Of a DNA stretch of 10,393 nt, positions 1 to 8,239 are shown piece after piece (positions within the stretch are counted from its first letter, which is position 1; each line of letters starts with the position of its first letter). The stretch is from positions 1-10,393 of the forward strand of contig JAKSMA010000067.1 of assembly GCA_024400895.1 (NCBI GenBank), written 5' to 3'. The DNA is from Muribaculaceae bacterium (lineage in GTDB: Bacteria > Bacteroidota > Bacteroidia > Bacteroidales > Muribaculaceae). The notes below the pieces were generated by a model that was given only the letters and a program-made list of their open reading frames with translations, had not been told where the DNA came from and did not search any database. Both the position numbers and the translations under genes were made by a program.

Positions 1-1955
1 TTACCATGGCCAACATCATTCAGCGTACACATAAACCTACGCTCATCCTGTCGCACAACAAGACTTTGGCGGCACAGCTGTATAGTGAATTCAAGAGTTT
101 CTTTCCAGAGAACTCCGTTCACTATTTTGTGTCGTACTACGACTATTATCAGCCAGAAGCCTACATTCCATCATCAGATAAATACATAGAAAAAGACCTC
201 CAAATCAACGAGGAAATCGACCGCCTTCGCCTGAGCACTGTCACCGCCCTGCTGTCGGGCCGCCGCGACATTATCGTGGTAGCCACTGTGAGCTGCATCT
301 ACGGCATGGGAAATCCCGACAATATCAAGAACAACGCCGTAGACATTGAGGTGGGCCAAAACATCGGTCGTGACGAATTCCTCCGCAAACTCGTCGACGC
401 CCTCTATTCGCGAAATGAAATGGAGCCGCAGATGGGTAATTTCCGTGTAAAAGGCGACACTGTGGATGTGTTTCTGGCGGGTGAAGAGATTATTCTGCGC
501 GTGATTTTCTGGGGCAACGAAATTGAAAGCATCGACGAACTTGACAAAACCACGCAACTCCCAACAGGGCGCACGATGGATAAGTTCAAAATCTTCCCAG
601 CCAATGTGTTTGTAGCGGAAAAGTCACACTTGGGCGAAGTGCTCGGACAAATCCATATCGATTTGGGAAATCAAGTGGACGCATTCTATCGTGAGGCACG
701 CCCCGTGGAAGCAAAGCGATTGAAAGAACGCGTGGAATACGACCTTGAAATGATTCGCGAGGTGGGCTATTGCTCCGGCATTGAGAATTATTCACGCTAT
801 TTCGATGGCAGAGAACCTGGTCAACGCCCGTTCTGTCTGCTCGACTGTATGCCCGACGACTTCCTCACCATCATCGACGAAAGCCATGTGACAGTGCCAC
901 AAATCAGAGCAATGTTTGGCGGCGACCAAAGCAGAAAAATCAACTTGGTGAACTATGGTTTCCGCCTCGAAGCTGCCGTCGACAACCGCCCTCTCCGATT
1001 TGAAGAATTTGAAGCCCTCACTGGGCAAACGATATATGTGAGCGCAACACCAGCTGACTACGAATTGCGTCAGAGCGAAGGTGTTGTGACCGAGCAGATT
1101 ATCCGCCCTACAGGTTTGCTCGACCCAAAGATATCTGTGCGTCCGTCGCGTGGACAAAGCGACGATTTGCTTGAAGAAGTGCAACTTCGCATCGAGCGCC
1201 ACGAACGCACGCTGGTAACAACACTCACCAAACGCATGGCAGAAGAACTCAGTGCCTACATGGGCCGTATTGGCATCCGTTGCGCCTATATGCACAGCGA
1301 TGTGGAAACGATGGACCGCATCCAAATCCTCGACGACTTGAGGGCTGGCGCACTCGATGTGCTCATCGGTGTGAACTTGTTGCGCGAGGGCCTCGATCTC
1401 CCAGAGGTATCGCTGGTGGCCATTATCGACGCCGACAAGGAAGGCTTCCTCCGCAGCCACCGTTCGCTCACCCAAACTGCCGGCCGTGCCGCGCGTAACC
1501 TGAACGGCGAAGTGATTATGTATGCCGACAATATCACAGCATCGATGCAGAAAACCATCGATGAAACCGAACGCCGCCGCTCTCTGCAACTAAAATACAA
1601 CGAAGAGCACGGCATCACGCCACAAGCCATCATCAAGGCGCGCAACGCAATTATTGGCGTCGACACAGAACTACAGCCAAACGAAGCCGTGGCCAAACAC
1701 GCACGCAAATACGAAAACAATGTAGTAGACTATACGCCACTTCAAAAGCAGGTACAAGCCGAATTCCACCCTGCAAGTGGTATTGCCGCCGACCCTGTGG
1801 TGCAATATATGGCCGAACACGATATAGAGAAGGCCATCGAACGCCTCAATTCCGAAATGATTAAGGCTGCTAAAGAAATGCGCTTCCTCGAGGCTGCTCA
1901 ATATCGCGATGAGATTATCAAACTGAAAGAAAAAATCGAACAAGACAAGGGATGA
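1..1955 (+). CDS. uvrB: UvrABC excinuclease subunit B, 5'-partial
   Basis: UvrB is the DNA-damage-verifying, helicase-like subunit of nucleotide excision repair. It receives the lesion from UvrA and then recruits UvrC for incision. The frame is open to the left edge, so the ATG at 6 is internal (preceded by an in-frame Thr codon). By comparison with E. coli UvrB (673 aa), roughly 45-50 N-terminal residues, including the Walker A loop, lie outside the window. Counting from that Met: the Tyr-rich beta-hairpin SYYDYYQPEAY at 43-53, which inserts behind the lesion; Walker B DESH at 291-294; the YVSATPADYE motif near 344-353; HSDVETMDR at 430-438; VNLLREGLDLPEVSL at 456-470; the arginine-finger motif QTAGRAARN near 490-498; and the C-terminal UVR coiled-coil domain (about 612-646) that contacts UvrC. 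All key motifs in the visible part are intact, so the gene should be functional. It ends by overlapping the next gene by 4 bp. Confidence 0.97.
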   Translation, partial: TMANIIQRTHKPTLILSHNKTLAAQLYSEFKSFFPENSVHYFVSYYDYYQPEAYIPSSDKYIEKDLQINEEIDRLRLSTVTALLSGRRDIIVVATVSCIYGMGNPDNIKNNAVDIEVGQNIGRDEFLRKLVDALYSRNEMEPQMGNFRVKGDTVDVFLAGEEIILRVIFWGNEIESIDELDKTTQLPTGRTMDKFKIFPANVFVAEKSHLGEVLGQIHIDLGNQVDAFYREARPVEAKRLKERVEYDLEMIREVGYCSGIENYSRYFDGREPGQRPFCLLDCMPDDFLTIIDESHVTVPQIRAMFGGDQSRKINLVNYGFRLEAAVDNRPLRFEEFEALTGQTIYVSATPADYELRQSEGVVTEQIIRPTGLLDPKISVRPSRGQSDDLLEEVQLRIERHERTLVTTLTKRMAEELSAYMGRIGIRCAYMHSDVETMDRIQILDDLRAGALDVLIGVNLLREGLDLPEVSLVAIIDADKEGFLRSHRSLTQTAGRAARNLNGEVIMYADNITASMQKTIDETERRRSLQLKYNEEHGITPQAIIKARNAIIGVDTELQPNEAVAKHARKYENNVVDYTPLQKQVQAEFHPASGIAADPVVQYMAEHDIEKAIERLNSEMIKAAKEMRFLEAAQYRDEIIKLKEKIEQDKG

Positions 1956-3949
1956 AACAACGCCAGCAAAACAACGAACGCGACCATCGTATCAATCGCC
2001 AATGGCTTCCTACCACAAAGAAAGAAATCGACCACTTGGGATGGGACCACATTGATGTGATTTTCTTCACGGGCGACGCCTATATCGACCACCCCTCGAT
2101 GGGTGCTGCCGTAATTGGACGCGTGTTGGAGGCACATGGCTACAATGTGGCTATCGTTCCGCAACCCAACTGGCGTGACGACTTGCGCGATTTCAAGAAG
2201 TTGGGTCGCCCTCGTTTGTTTTTTGCCGTCAGTGCTGGTGCAATGGACTCGATGGTCAACCATTACACAGCCAACCGCCGACGTCGCAGCGACGACGCCT
2301 ACACACCCGACGGTCGTGCCGGACAACGTCCCGACTGCCCAACCGTGGTATATAGCGAGATTTTGAAACGCCTTTGGCCCGATGTGCCAGTGGTGACCGG
2401 TGGCATTGAAGCTTCATTGAGGCGACTCGCCCATTACGACTATTGGAAAGACCGACTCGTTCCTTCAATATTAATTGATAGCCCAGCCGACATTATGGTG
2501 TATGGGATGGGCGAAAAGCCAATGCTTCAGATTGCCGAAGCACTCAACGACGGTATGCCTATTGAGGCATTGCTCGATATTCCACAGACGGTAGTTCGCC
2601 GCCCATTGAGCGAGATTCCCACTGATGGCAAGGATGTGGTGCTCCACTCTTTTGAAGAATGCCTTCGCGACAAGAAAAAACAAGCTGAAAATTTCAGAAA
2701 CATCGAAATCGAGTCGAACCTCTGGAACGGCCACACTTTATGGCAAGCTACTGGCGACATTGCCATCAAGGTGAATCGCACCAATCCTCCTATGACAACC
2801 GAGGAAATTGATGCAACTTTCGATTTGCCTTACACTCGCTTGCCCCACCCTCGCTACAACGGCAAGCGAATCCCTGCCTACGAAATGATTCGCCACTCGG
2901 TGAATATGCACCGCGGATGCTTTGGCGGATGTGCCTTCTGTACCATCAGTGCACATCAAGGCAAATTTATCGCTTCCAGAAGCAAGGAGAGCATCATGCG
3001 TGAGGTGAAACAAGTGGTGGCTATGGACGACTTCAAAGGCTATATCAGCGACTTGGGTGGTCCGAGCGCCAACATGTATGGTATGCATGGCAAAGACCTT
3101 GACCGATGCAAGCGCTGTGCCCGTCCATCATGCTTGCACCCAAAGCCTTGCAGCAACCTCAATACCGACCATAGTGCCCTTTTGGATATTTATCACGCTG
3201 TGGATGCACTTCCTGAAGTGAAAAAATCGTTTATCGGCAGTGGTGTGCGCTACGACCTTTCGATGCACAAAACCGGCGATGAGAAAGTGGACAAAGTGAA
3301 TCGACAATACAATGAAGAATTGATTCGATTCCATGTGTCGGGCCGCTTGAAAGTGGCTCCAGAAAACACCAGCGACAATGTGCTCAACCTCATGCGAAAG
3401 CCTTCATTTGACCTTTTCTACCAATTCAAGGCGATTTTCGACCGCATGAACGAGAAGTATGGGCTGAAACAACAAATCATCCCCTACTTTATATCTTCAC
3501 ACCCTGGATGCACAGAAGAAGACATGGCAGAACTGGCAGCCATCACCAAAGAACTTGACTTCCATTTAGAGCAGGTGCAAGACTTCACCCCTACGCCTAT
3601 GACGGTGAGCACTGAAGCATTTTACACCGGATACCATCCTTACACACTCCAGCCTGTATTCACTGCAAAAGCAAAGGAAGAGAAACTGGCACAAAGGAAA
3701 TATTTCTTCTGGTATGAAAAAGCAAACAAAGCTGATATCATTGCATCTTTGCGACGCATGCACCGACCCGACCTTCTATCCCGCCTTTATCCAAATGGCG
3801 GTGCTTCGACGTATTCATCACCAGCAAAAAAAGAAGCATACTCCACCACAGGTAAAAGAGGAAAATACCACCCACACAAAGGGCCATCGGGAAGCTTTGG
3901 ACCCGCCCGACCTCATGCGCGCTACCCAAACCCTAAAAAAAGAAGATAA
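1952..3949 (+). CDS. YgiQ family (UPF0313) radical SAM protein
   Basis: A 665-residue member of the YgiQ/UPF0313 radical SAM family, whose substrate is, to my knowledge, not established. Visible layout: an N-terminal cobalamin-binding-like alpha/beta region (about 35-160, with FTGDAYIDHPSMG and VTGGIEASLRR); the radical SAM cluster motif CFGGCAFC (Cys323, Cys327, Cys330, the CxxxCxxC that binds the 4Fe-4S cluster and SAM); a second Cys set (386, 389, 394, 400) in RCKRCARPSCLHPKPC; the core strand YFISSHPGC (512-520); and a C-terminal DUF3362-like region beginning near FTPTPMT (545-551). The last 50 or so residues (about 614-665) are a low-complexity basic tail rich in Lys, Arg, Gly, Pro and His, which could bind nucleic acid (inference). 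The ATG at 1952 overlaps the uvrB stop as ATGA, supporting both the start and translational coupling. E. coli YgiQ is somewhat longer. Family assignment is secure; function is not. Confidence 0.93.
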   Translation: MKQRQQNNERDHRINRQWLPTTKKEIDHLGWDHIDVIFFTGDAYIDHPSMGAAVIGRVLEAHGYNVAIVPQPNWRDDLRDFKKLGRPRLFFAVSAGAMDSMVNHYTANRRRRSDDAYTPDGRAGQRPDCPTVVYSEILKRLWPDVPVVTGGIEASLRRLAHYDYWKDRLVPSILIDSPADIMVYGMGEKPMLQIAEALNDGMPIEALLDIPQTVVRRPLSEIPTDGKDVVLHSFEECLRDKKKQAENFRNIEIESNLWNGHTLWQATGDIAIKVNRTNPPMTTEEIDATFDLPYTRLPHPRYNGKRIPAYEMIRHSVNMHRGCFGGCAFCTISAHQGKFIASRSKESIMREVKQVVAMDDFKGYISDLGGPSANMYGMHGKDLDRCKRCARPSCLHPKPCSNLNTDHSALLDIYHAVDALPEVKKSFIGSGVRYDLSMHKTGDEKVDKVNRQYNEELIRFHVSGRLKVAPENTSDNVLNLMRKPSFDLFYQFKAIFDRMNEKYGLKQQIIPYFISSHPGCTEEDMAELAAITKELDFHLEQVQDFTPTPMTVSTEAFYTGYHPYTLQPVFTAKAKEEKLAQRKYFFWYEKANKADIIASLRRMHRPDLLSRLYPNGGASTYSSPAKKEAYSTTGKRGKYHPHKGPSGSFGPARPHARYPNPKKRR

Positions 3950-4036
3950 AACTACCACCAAAAAACACATAAAAAATGCGACAAACTCAACTTTTTGGCA
4001 ACGACACGATTATAGTGTTTTGTTAAAATAGCTAAA

Positions 4037-4071
4037 TTTCTTCTTTTTTATTATATATAATTGTATTTTTG
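4037..4071 (+). promoter_or_regulatory. candidate Bacteroidota promoter for the LRR gene
   Basis: TATTTTTG at 4064-4071 matches the Bacteroidota -7 element TAnnTTTG. The -33 element is weak: a TTTCTTCT run at 4037-4044 instead of a clean TTTG. Transcription from here would give a leader of about 110 nt before the ATG at 4189. The start has no purine-rich Shine-Dalgarno sequence, only an A-rich stretch, which is usual in this phylum. The surrounding gap (3950-4188) is much more AT-rich than the genes on its left, so chance matches are a real possibility. Confidence 0.45.
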
Positions 4072-4188
4072 TGAAAAATCACAAATTAAGTAGGCATATT
4101 TTCAACAAATTATGTCCCTATTTTTATGTAAGCCTTTTATCTACGGTTATATCGAAAACAATTTTAAGAACTATAATATCAAGATAAG

Positions 4189-7100
4189 ATGAAGGATTTT
4201 GTATTTATTGGCAAAGAAAGATGGTGTAAATCCCTACTCACATTTGCACTGTTCTTAATTTCAGCATTTCAAATAGGTGCTGTGACACTTAACTCAACAA
4301 ATTTCCCGGATGCTAATTTCCGTTCAGCTTTAGCATCTACTTTAGGAATCTCTGAAGGGTCAAACTTTGATGCCACCACAGTGCAATCACTCGATTTAAC
4401 TGATAAAGGCATCACCGACCTCACCGGCATCGCCTACTTCACTGCCATCAAGACACTGATTCTCGATGACAACGACCTTGATTTCCTTTTTCTTGAATCA
4501 AATACAGCTTTAGAGGTGCTTTCAATAAAAAACAACGACCACATGATTGGCTTCAGCACCACTAAAGCCCAAGCTGGTGCCCACTACATAAATCTATCAA
4601 GAACTACCGTGACACCTTTACGAGAATTCTATGCTGATGGAAGCGCCGAATTTGCATGGTTCTCATCAGTCTATTCTGTGTTCAAAGTCAACACTATAGA
4701 AAAGATTTCGCTTAAAGACTGTCCAAAAATGGCTGGTTGGGCACAAGGTATCTCCGACCAGAAGAATTCATTAAAATATCTCGACCTCACAAACACAGCT
4801 CAAACGACAGCGGGTCTTAATGCTTCAACAGCTATCCCTTCACTCACAAAACTTGAAACCCTTATCCTCGCAAACAACTCCACTATTTCCCATGTAAATG
4901 TAAGCGCATTGTCACAACTCAAGCACCTGGATTTGAGTGGGAATGACATCTATTTCAGAAACGGAACCTCATCCGCTTATTACCAACTTCACTACCTGAC
5001 TGCTACCAATAACCCATTACTTGAAACGCTCAATGTTTCAAATTCAAAAATTGGTACAAATAGTGAAGCTGTAACAGGATTCCAACATCTAACGACATTT
5101 ATTGGAGGAGGCAACAATACATACCAAAATTGGACTATTAACAACTGTCCTTCTATAGCAAACATTGATGTCAGTGGTGCTACAAGAATCACAACAATAA
5201 ACATCACGAATAGCAATCTCGCTACATTGCCAACCATTACAACCGATGCGAGCAATTCGTTGTTGACCACTCTAAACTTGAATGGGAATCAATTTACCGA
5301 TGTACCTACTGAAGGTGTACCTTCAACGGTGAAATTCATGACATTGCAACAAAACAATTTTGCTGCCGACTACATGCTTAACGGTGCCACTCATCTTACC
5401 GGTCTTGACCTTGGCAAGAATAGTTTCACAAAACTCACCGTTACCAACACCGACTTAAACGCCCTCTCTCTCGACGCTTGTGCAAGTCTGGCAACACTTG
5501 AAATGCATGGCAATGAAAACATTGTGAAGACTGCAGAAAGCAACGACATTACTGCTACGACTGGTGAAGGTGTGTATATCAAAGGATTAAGTGCACTCAA
5601 AACCCTCAACATCGAAAACAGCAACTTTGCAACTCTCGGTCAAAACAATTCTACTCAAGGATGCTCTGGCATTGAAACTTTGAAGGCCGCGCACAATAAG
5701 TTCACTACCTTCAGCAATGCCTACACATCATTCTCTTCTGGTTCTCGCACTGCTGAGGCAGCTCGTCCAAGTCTTGAACATCTCACTGGGCTCAAATATC
5801 TGGATTTAAGCCACAACGAACTTCAAGATTCACTGCACTTGTTCAAAAACACTAATCTTGAAACACTTATTGTGAACCACAACCGCAGTATCAAGGAGTA
5901 CGGAACACTTGAAAATTATCTTGCCAACAGTGAAGTTGTAAACCAAGGCAATGCACCCACCTCGGTGACTGTAAATAGCAAAACAACCACTTGGCATGGC
6001 TATGTAAACAAAACCACAACAGGCAAAAGATATATCGCTTACGACGATGTGATGGGATATGATGTGGGCGCGTTCAACGACACCACAGGCCTTCGCATGC
6101 TTAACCTTGTTAAAAATGTGAAATTAAAATGTGTGGATATCAGTCACACATTTATAGAAAATACAGCTGCAGCAGAATCCTATATGGCCAACTTCCAAAC
6201 AAAATTTGCTGAAGTGCCCAACAATGTTCAGCCAAGTTTCATTTACATCGCACCAACCCATAACACATTGGAAGAATTCTATGCCGACTACAATGGCATG
6301 AAAACCTTTGGTTTTGTAAACTACTCATACTCAAAACTAAAACGTATCAGTCAAATTGAGATGCGTGGCCAAGATGCCGGCACTATGCAGGGCTCGCTCA
6401 ACCCTAACCGCTCTGGCATGATTCCTAATCTTGAATACCTCGATATCTCCAATAGCGATCTTGATTCCATCGGTGTAACAAATTGCAAGAATCTGAAATA
6501 TTTGAACGTATCGGGCAACTTCACTAAAAACAATAAGGACTATTGGGTTTCTAAAAGTAAATGGAATGCGCAGGACGGCAGAGGTTTCGTGCTGAATCTC
6601 ACAGGATGCGACAACCTCGTGGAATGTCGTGCTGAAAACATTCCTTACACTCACACTGTGCTTGCATCAAACCGCCCTACCCTTTCGTCACTCAAACTCA
6701 GCCAAGACCCAACAAATACGCAACTGAAAAATATATTTGTAGACAACACAGGTCTGCCTGCAATTGGTAACCAAGCCTATACTCCATCCACATTCCCCAC
6801 TCGCATCAATAGCGAACTTGAGTTGACTGAACAAACTGCCAACCTCGGTCTGTCAGGCATTGGCACTTGCCCTAACTTGCAACTGATTTATTGCAACAAC
6901 AACAATGCTCTCAAAGCACTTGACGTGACCGAAAACGCATCGCTTAAATATCTCCATGCCTACAACAATGCATATGGCGAAGACAACAGTGATGCAAGCG
7001 GCTTGAATCTTGCGAACAACACCAACCTCGTGACTGCTTGGGTATCAAATAGTGGTTTGCAATCGCTTGATGCAACAAATCACGCAACGCTCGACACACT

Positions 7101-8061
7101 CAAATGCTACGCCAATGCACATCTGCAAACCCTCACAGTAAGCGGATCTGCAAGCATGCGCTATCTCGACTTGGCACGATGCCATGTTGCCGCCCTTGAT
7201 TTGAGCAGCAATACCGGCTTGGTGCACTTCGACTGCAGCAACGATGTGAAATGTACAACAGAAGCAGGCAACTGGATTAGCGACTTGGATTTCACCAATG
7301 CTACATCATTGGCTACCGTGATTGCCAACAACAACAATCTATACAGTCTGAAGGCTCCTGCTGCGACACTCACTAAAATAGAGTTTGCCCACAACCACAT
7401 CAACGGCATCGACTTGAGCCATGCAACAGCATTGACAGCAGCAAACATCGCCGACGAAGACAATGGCCGCGTCATCACTTCTGAAGCGAGTGTGCTAACT
7501 AAATACAACGAAACAGGTACCACAATTTTATCACAAGACAAAATCTACTATCTCCAACTTGTAGAAAATGCTGGTGATGCAAAAGAAGGCCATAATTCGT
7601 TCCTCGAAGCAAGAGAAAGCGTGGATGAACTGAAGCAAACCCCTCGTCCATCACTTGCAAACGACGGCATGACTATTGCAAAAGTAACCAGCTGGGCAAG
7701 TGGATTCAGCGGTATCGTTGAAGGTTCAAGAAAAGCGGCTTCAGCTTCCGACCTCGACAGCGAGAAAACTTATGGTAAGATTGTTGTCCTCACCCCAACT
7801 GCAGAAGACACCGAAGGTGCTTACGGTAGTGTGACCTACAAATACAACAACGGCATTTCCGAAAGTGAATTCTATCTTGATTGGAGCGCTGCTGCAAGCC
7901 TCGTAACAGGTGTGGATGATGTCAACGCTGAAAAAACAGTGGACAAGGTGGTTTATGTGAATGCGATGGGACAAGAAAGTGCTGAGCCATTCAGCGGTGT
8001 CAACATCGTGGTTACTCACTACACCGACGGTTCAACTTCTTCAGTAAAAATTTTGAAATAA
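4189..8061 (+). CDS. large secreted leucine-rich-repeat surface protein with type IX-like C-terminal tail
   Basis: A 1290-residue exported protein; specific function unknown. Residues 1-31 form a signal peptide: charged start, then the hydrophobic stretch LLTFALFLISAFQIGA, probably cut near the Ala before VT. An N-terminal cap follows, with NFPDANFR (38-45), common in bacterial LRR proteins. Irregular LRRs fill about 65-1090, visible as repeated L-x-x-L-x-L-x-x-N units such as LKYLDLTNT, LKHLDLSGND, LKYLDLSHNE and LEYLDISNSD. They are Asn/Thr/Ser-rich and interrupted by non-LRR islands near 120-190 and 590-720. A beta-rich domain (about 1118-1232, with NDGMTIAKVTSW and GSVTYKYNNG) and a short linker lead to a C-terminal segment (about 1250-1290, with YVNAMGQ, GVNIVV and a final KILK) resembling type IX secretion sorting tails of Bacteroidales. 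This suggests display on the outer surface, perhaps for binding host, diet or microbial ligands (inference). No catalytic motif was seen. The ATG was chosen because the signal peptide follows directly. Confidence 0.88.
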   Translation: MKDFVFIGKERWCKSLLTFALFLISAFQIGAVTLNSTNFPDANFRSALASTLGISEGSNFDATTVQSLDLTDKGITDLTGIAYFTAIKTLILDDNDLDFLFLESNTALEVLSIKNNDHMIGFSTTKAQAGAHYINLSRTTVTPLREFYADGSAEFAWFSSVYSVFKVNTIEKISLKDCPKMAGWAQGISDQKNSLKYLDLTNTAQTTAGLNASTAIPSLTKLETLILANNSTISHVNVSALSQLKHLDLSGNDIYFRNGTSSAYYQLHYLTATNNPLLETLNVSNSKIGTNSEAVTGFQHLTTFIGGGNNTYQNWTINNCPSIANIDVSGATRITTINITNSNLATLPTITTDASNSLLTTLNLNGNQFTDVPTEGVPSTVKFMTLQQNNFAADYMLNGATHLTGLDLGKNSFTKLTVTNTDLNALSLDACASLATLEMHGNENIVKTAESNDITATTGEGVYIKGLSALKTLNIENSNFATLGQNNSTQGCSGIETLKAAHNKFTTFSNAYTSFSSGSRTAEAARPSLEHLTGLKYLDLSHNELQDSLHLFKNTNLETLIVNHNRSIKEYGTLENYLANSEVVNQGNAPTSVTVNSKTTTWHGYVNKTTTGKRYIAYDDVMGYDVGAFNDTTGLRMLNLVKNVKLKCVDISHTFIENTAAAESYMANFQTKFAEVPNNVQPSFIYIAPTHNTLEEFYADYNGMKTFGFVNYSYSKLKRISQIEMRGQDAGTMQGSLNPNRSGMIPNLEYLDISNSDLDSIGVTNCKNLKYLNVSGNFTKNNKDYWVSKSKWNAQDGRGFVLNLTGCDNLVECRAENIPYTHTVLASNRPTLSSLKLSQDPTNTQLKNIFVDNTGLPAIGNQAYTPSTFPTRINSELELTEQTANLGLSGIGTCPNLQLIYCNNNNALKALDVTENASLKYLHAYNNAYGEDNSDASGLNLANNTNLVTAWVSNSGLQSLDATNHATLDTLKCYANAHLQTLTVSGSASMRYLDLARCHVAALDLSSNTGLVHFDCSNDVKCTTEAGNWISDLDFTNATSLATVIANNNNLYSLKAPAATLTKIEFAHNHINGIDLSHATALTAANIADEDNGRVITSEASVLTKYNETGTTILSQDKIYYLQLVENAGDAKEGHNSFLEARESVDELKQTPRPSLANDGMTIAKVTSWASGFSGIVEGSRKAASASDLDSEKTYGKIVVLTPTAEDTEGAYGSVTYKYNNGISESEFYLDWSAAASLVTGVDDVNAEKTVDKVVYVNAMGQESAEPFSGVNIVVTHYTDGSTSSVKILK

Positions 8062-8084
8062 TTCAATCCTCATCAAATAATAGT

Positions 8085-8105
8085 GTCGGTTCGAAAACAA
8101 CCGGC
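8085..8105 (+). terminator. weak hairpin after the large LRR gene
   Basis: GTCGGTT (8085-8091) can pair with AACCGGC (8099-8105) around a 7-nt loop, giving a 7-bp stem with one G-U pair, 23 bp after the LRR stop codon. No continuous T-run follows, only a T-rich stretch, so termination here is uncertain. Confidence 0.25.
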
Positions 8106-8239
8106 ATTACTTCATATCTTTAGTAAGTAGTTCCCTTGTAGGTGAAAGAATCAAAGCAGTTGCCATGCACCACCTTGTTCAGAGCTGTGCTGCTGAATGA
8201 AGCATCCATGCTTACTTCAAGAATATCAAAACCTTAGGC

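Noticed and set aside
792..1589. 265-codon open frame on the - strand opposite uvrB
   Set aside because: It lies wholly antisense to conserved UvrB motifs and its translation has no recognisable domain; it is a by-product of uvrB codon usage.
4001..4022. Small hairpin ACAC/GTGT after the ygiQ-like gene as a terminator
   Set aside because: Only a 4-bp stem with no proper T-run; too weak to call.
3714..4031. 105-codon + strand frame overlapping the end of the ygiQ-like gene and the gap after it
   Set aside because: Most of it is a shifted reading of the radical SAM gene, and the rest is Lys/Thr-rich AT-biased sequence with no domain or start signal.
4380..7450. Tandem DNA repeats or a CRISPR-like array in the LRR gene
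   Set aside because: Periodicity is at protein level only; the repeat DNA is diverged, with no identical repeats or regular spacers.
8084..8197. Read-through of the TGA at 8198 extending the LRR-dockerin frame upstream
   Set aside because: The extra 38 codons are not LRR-like and meet two more stops at 8078 and 8081; nothing suggests recoding.
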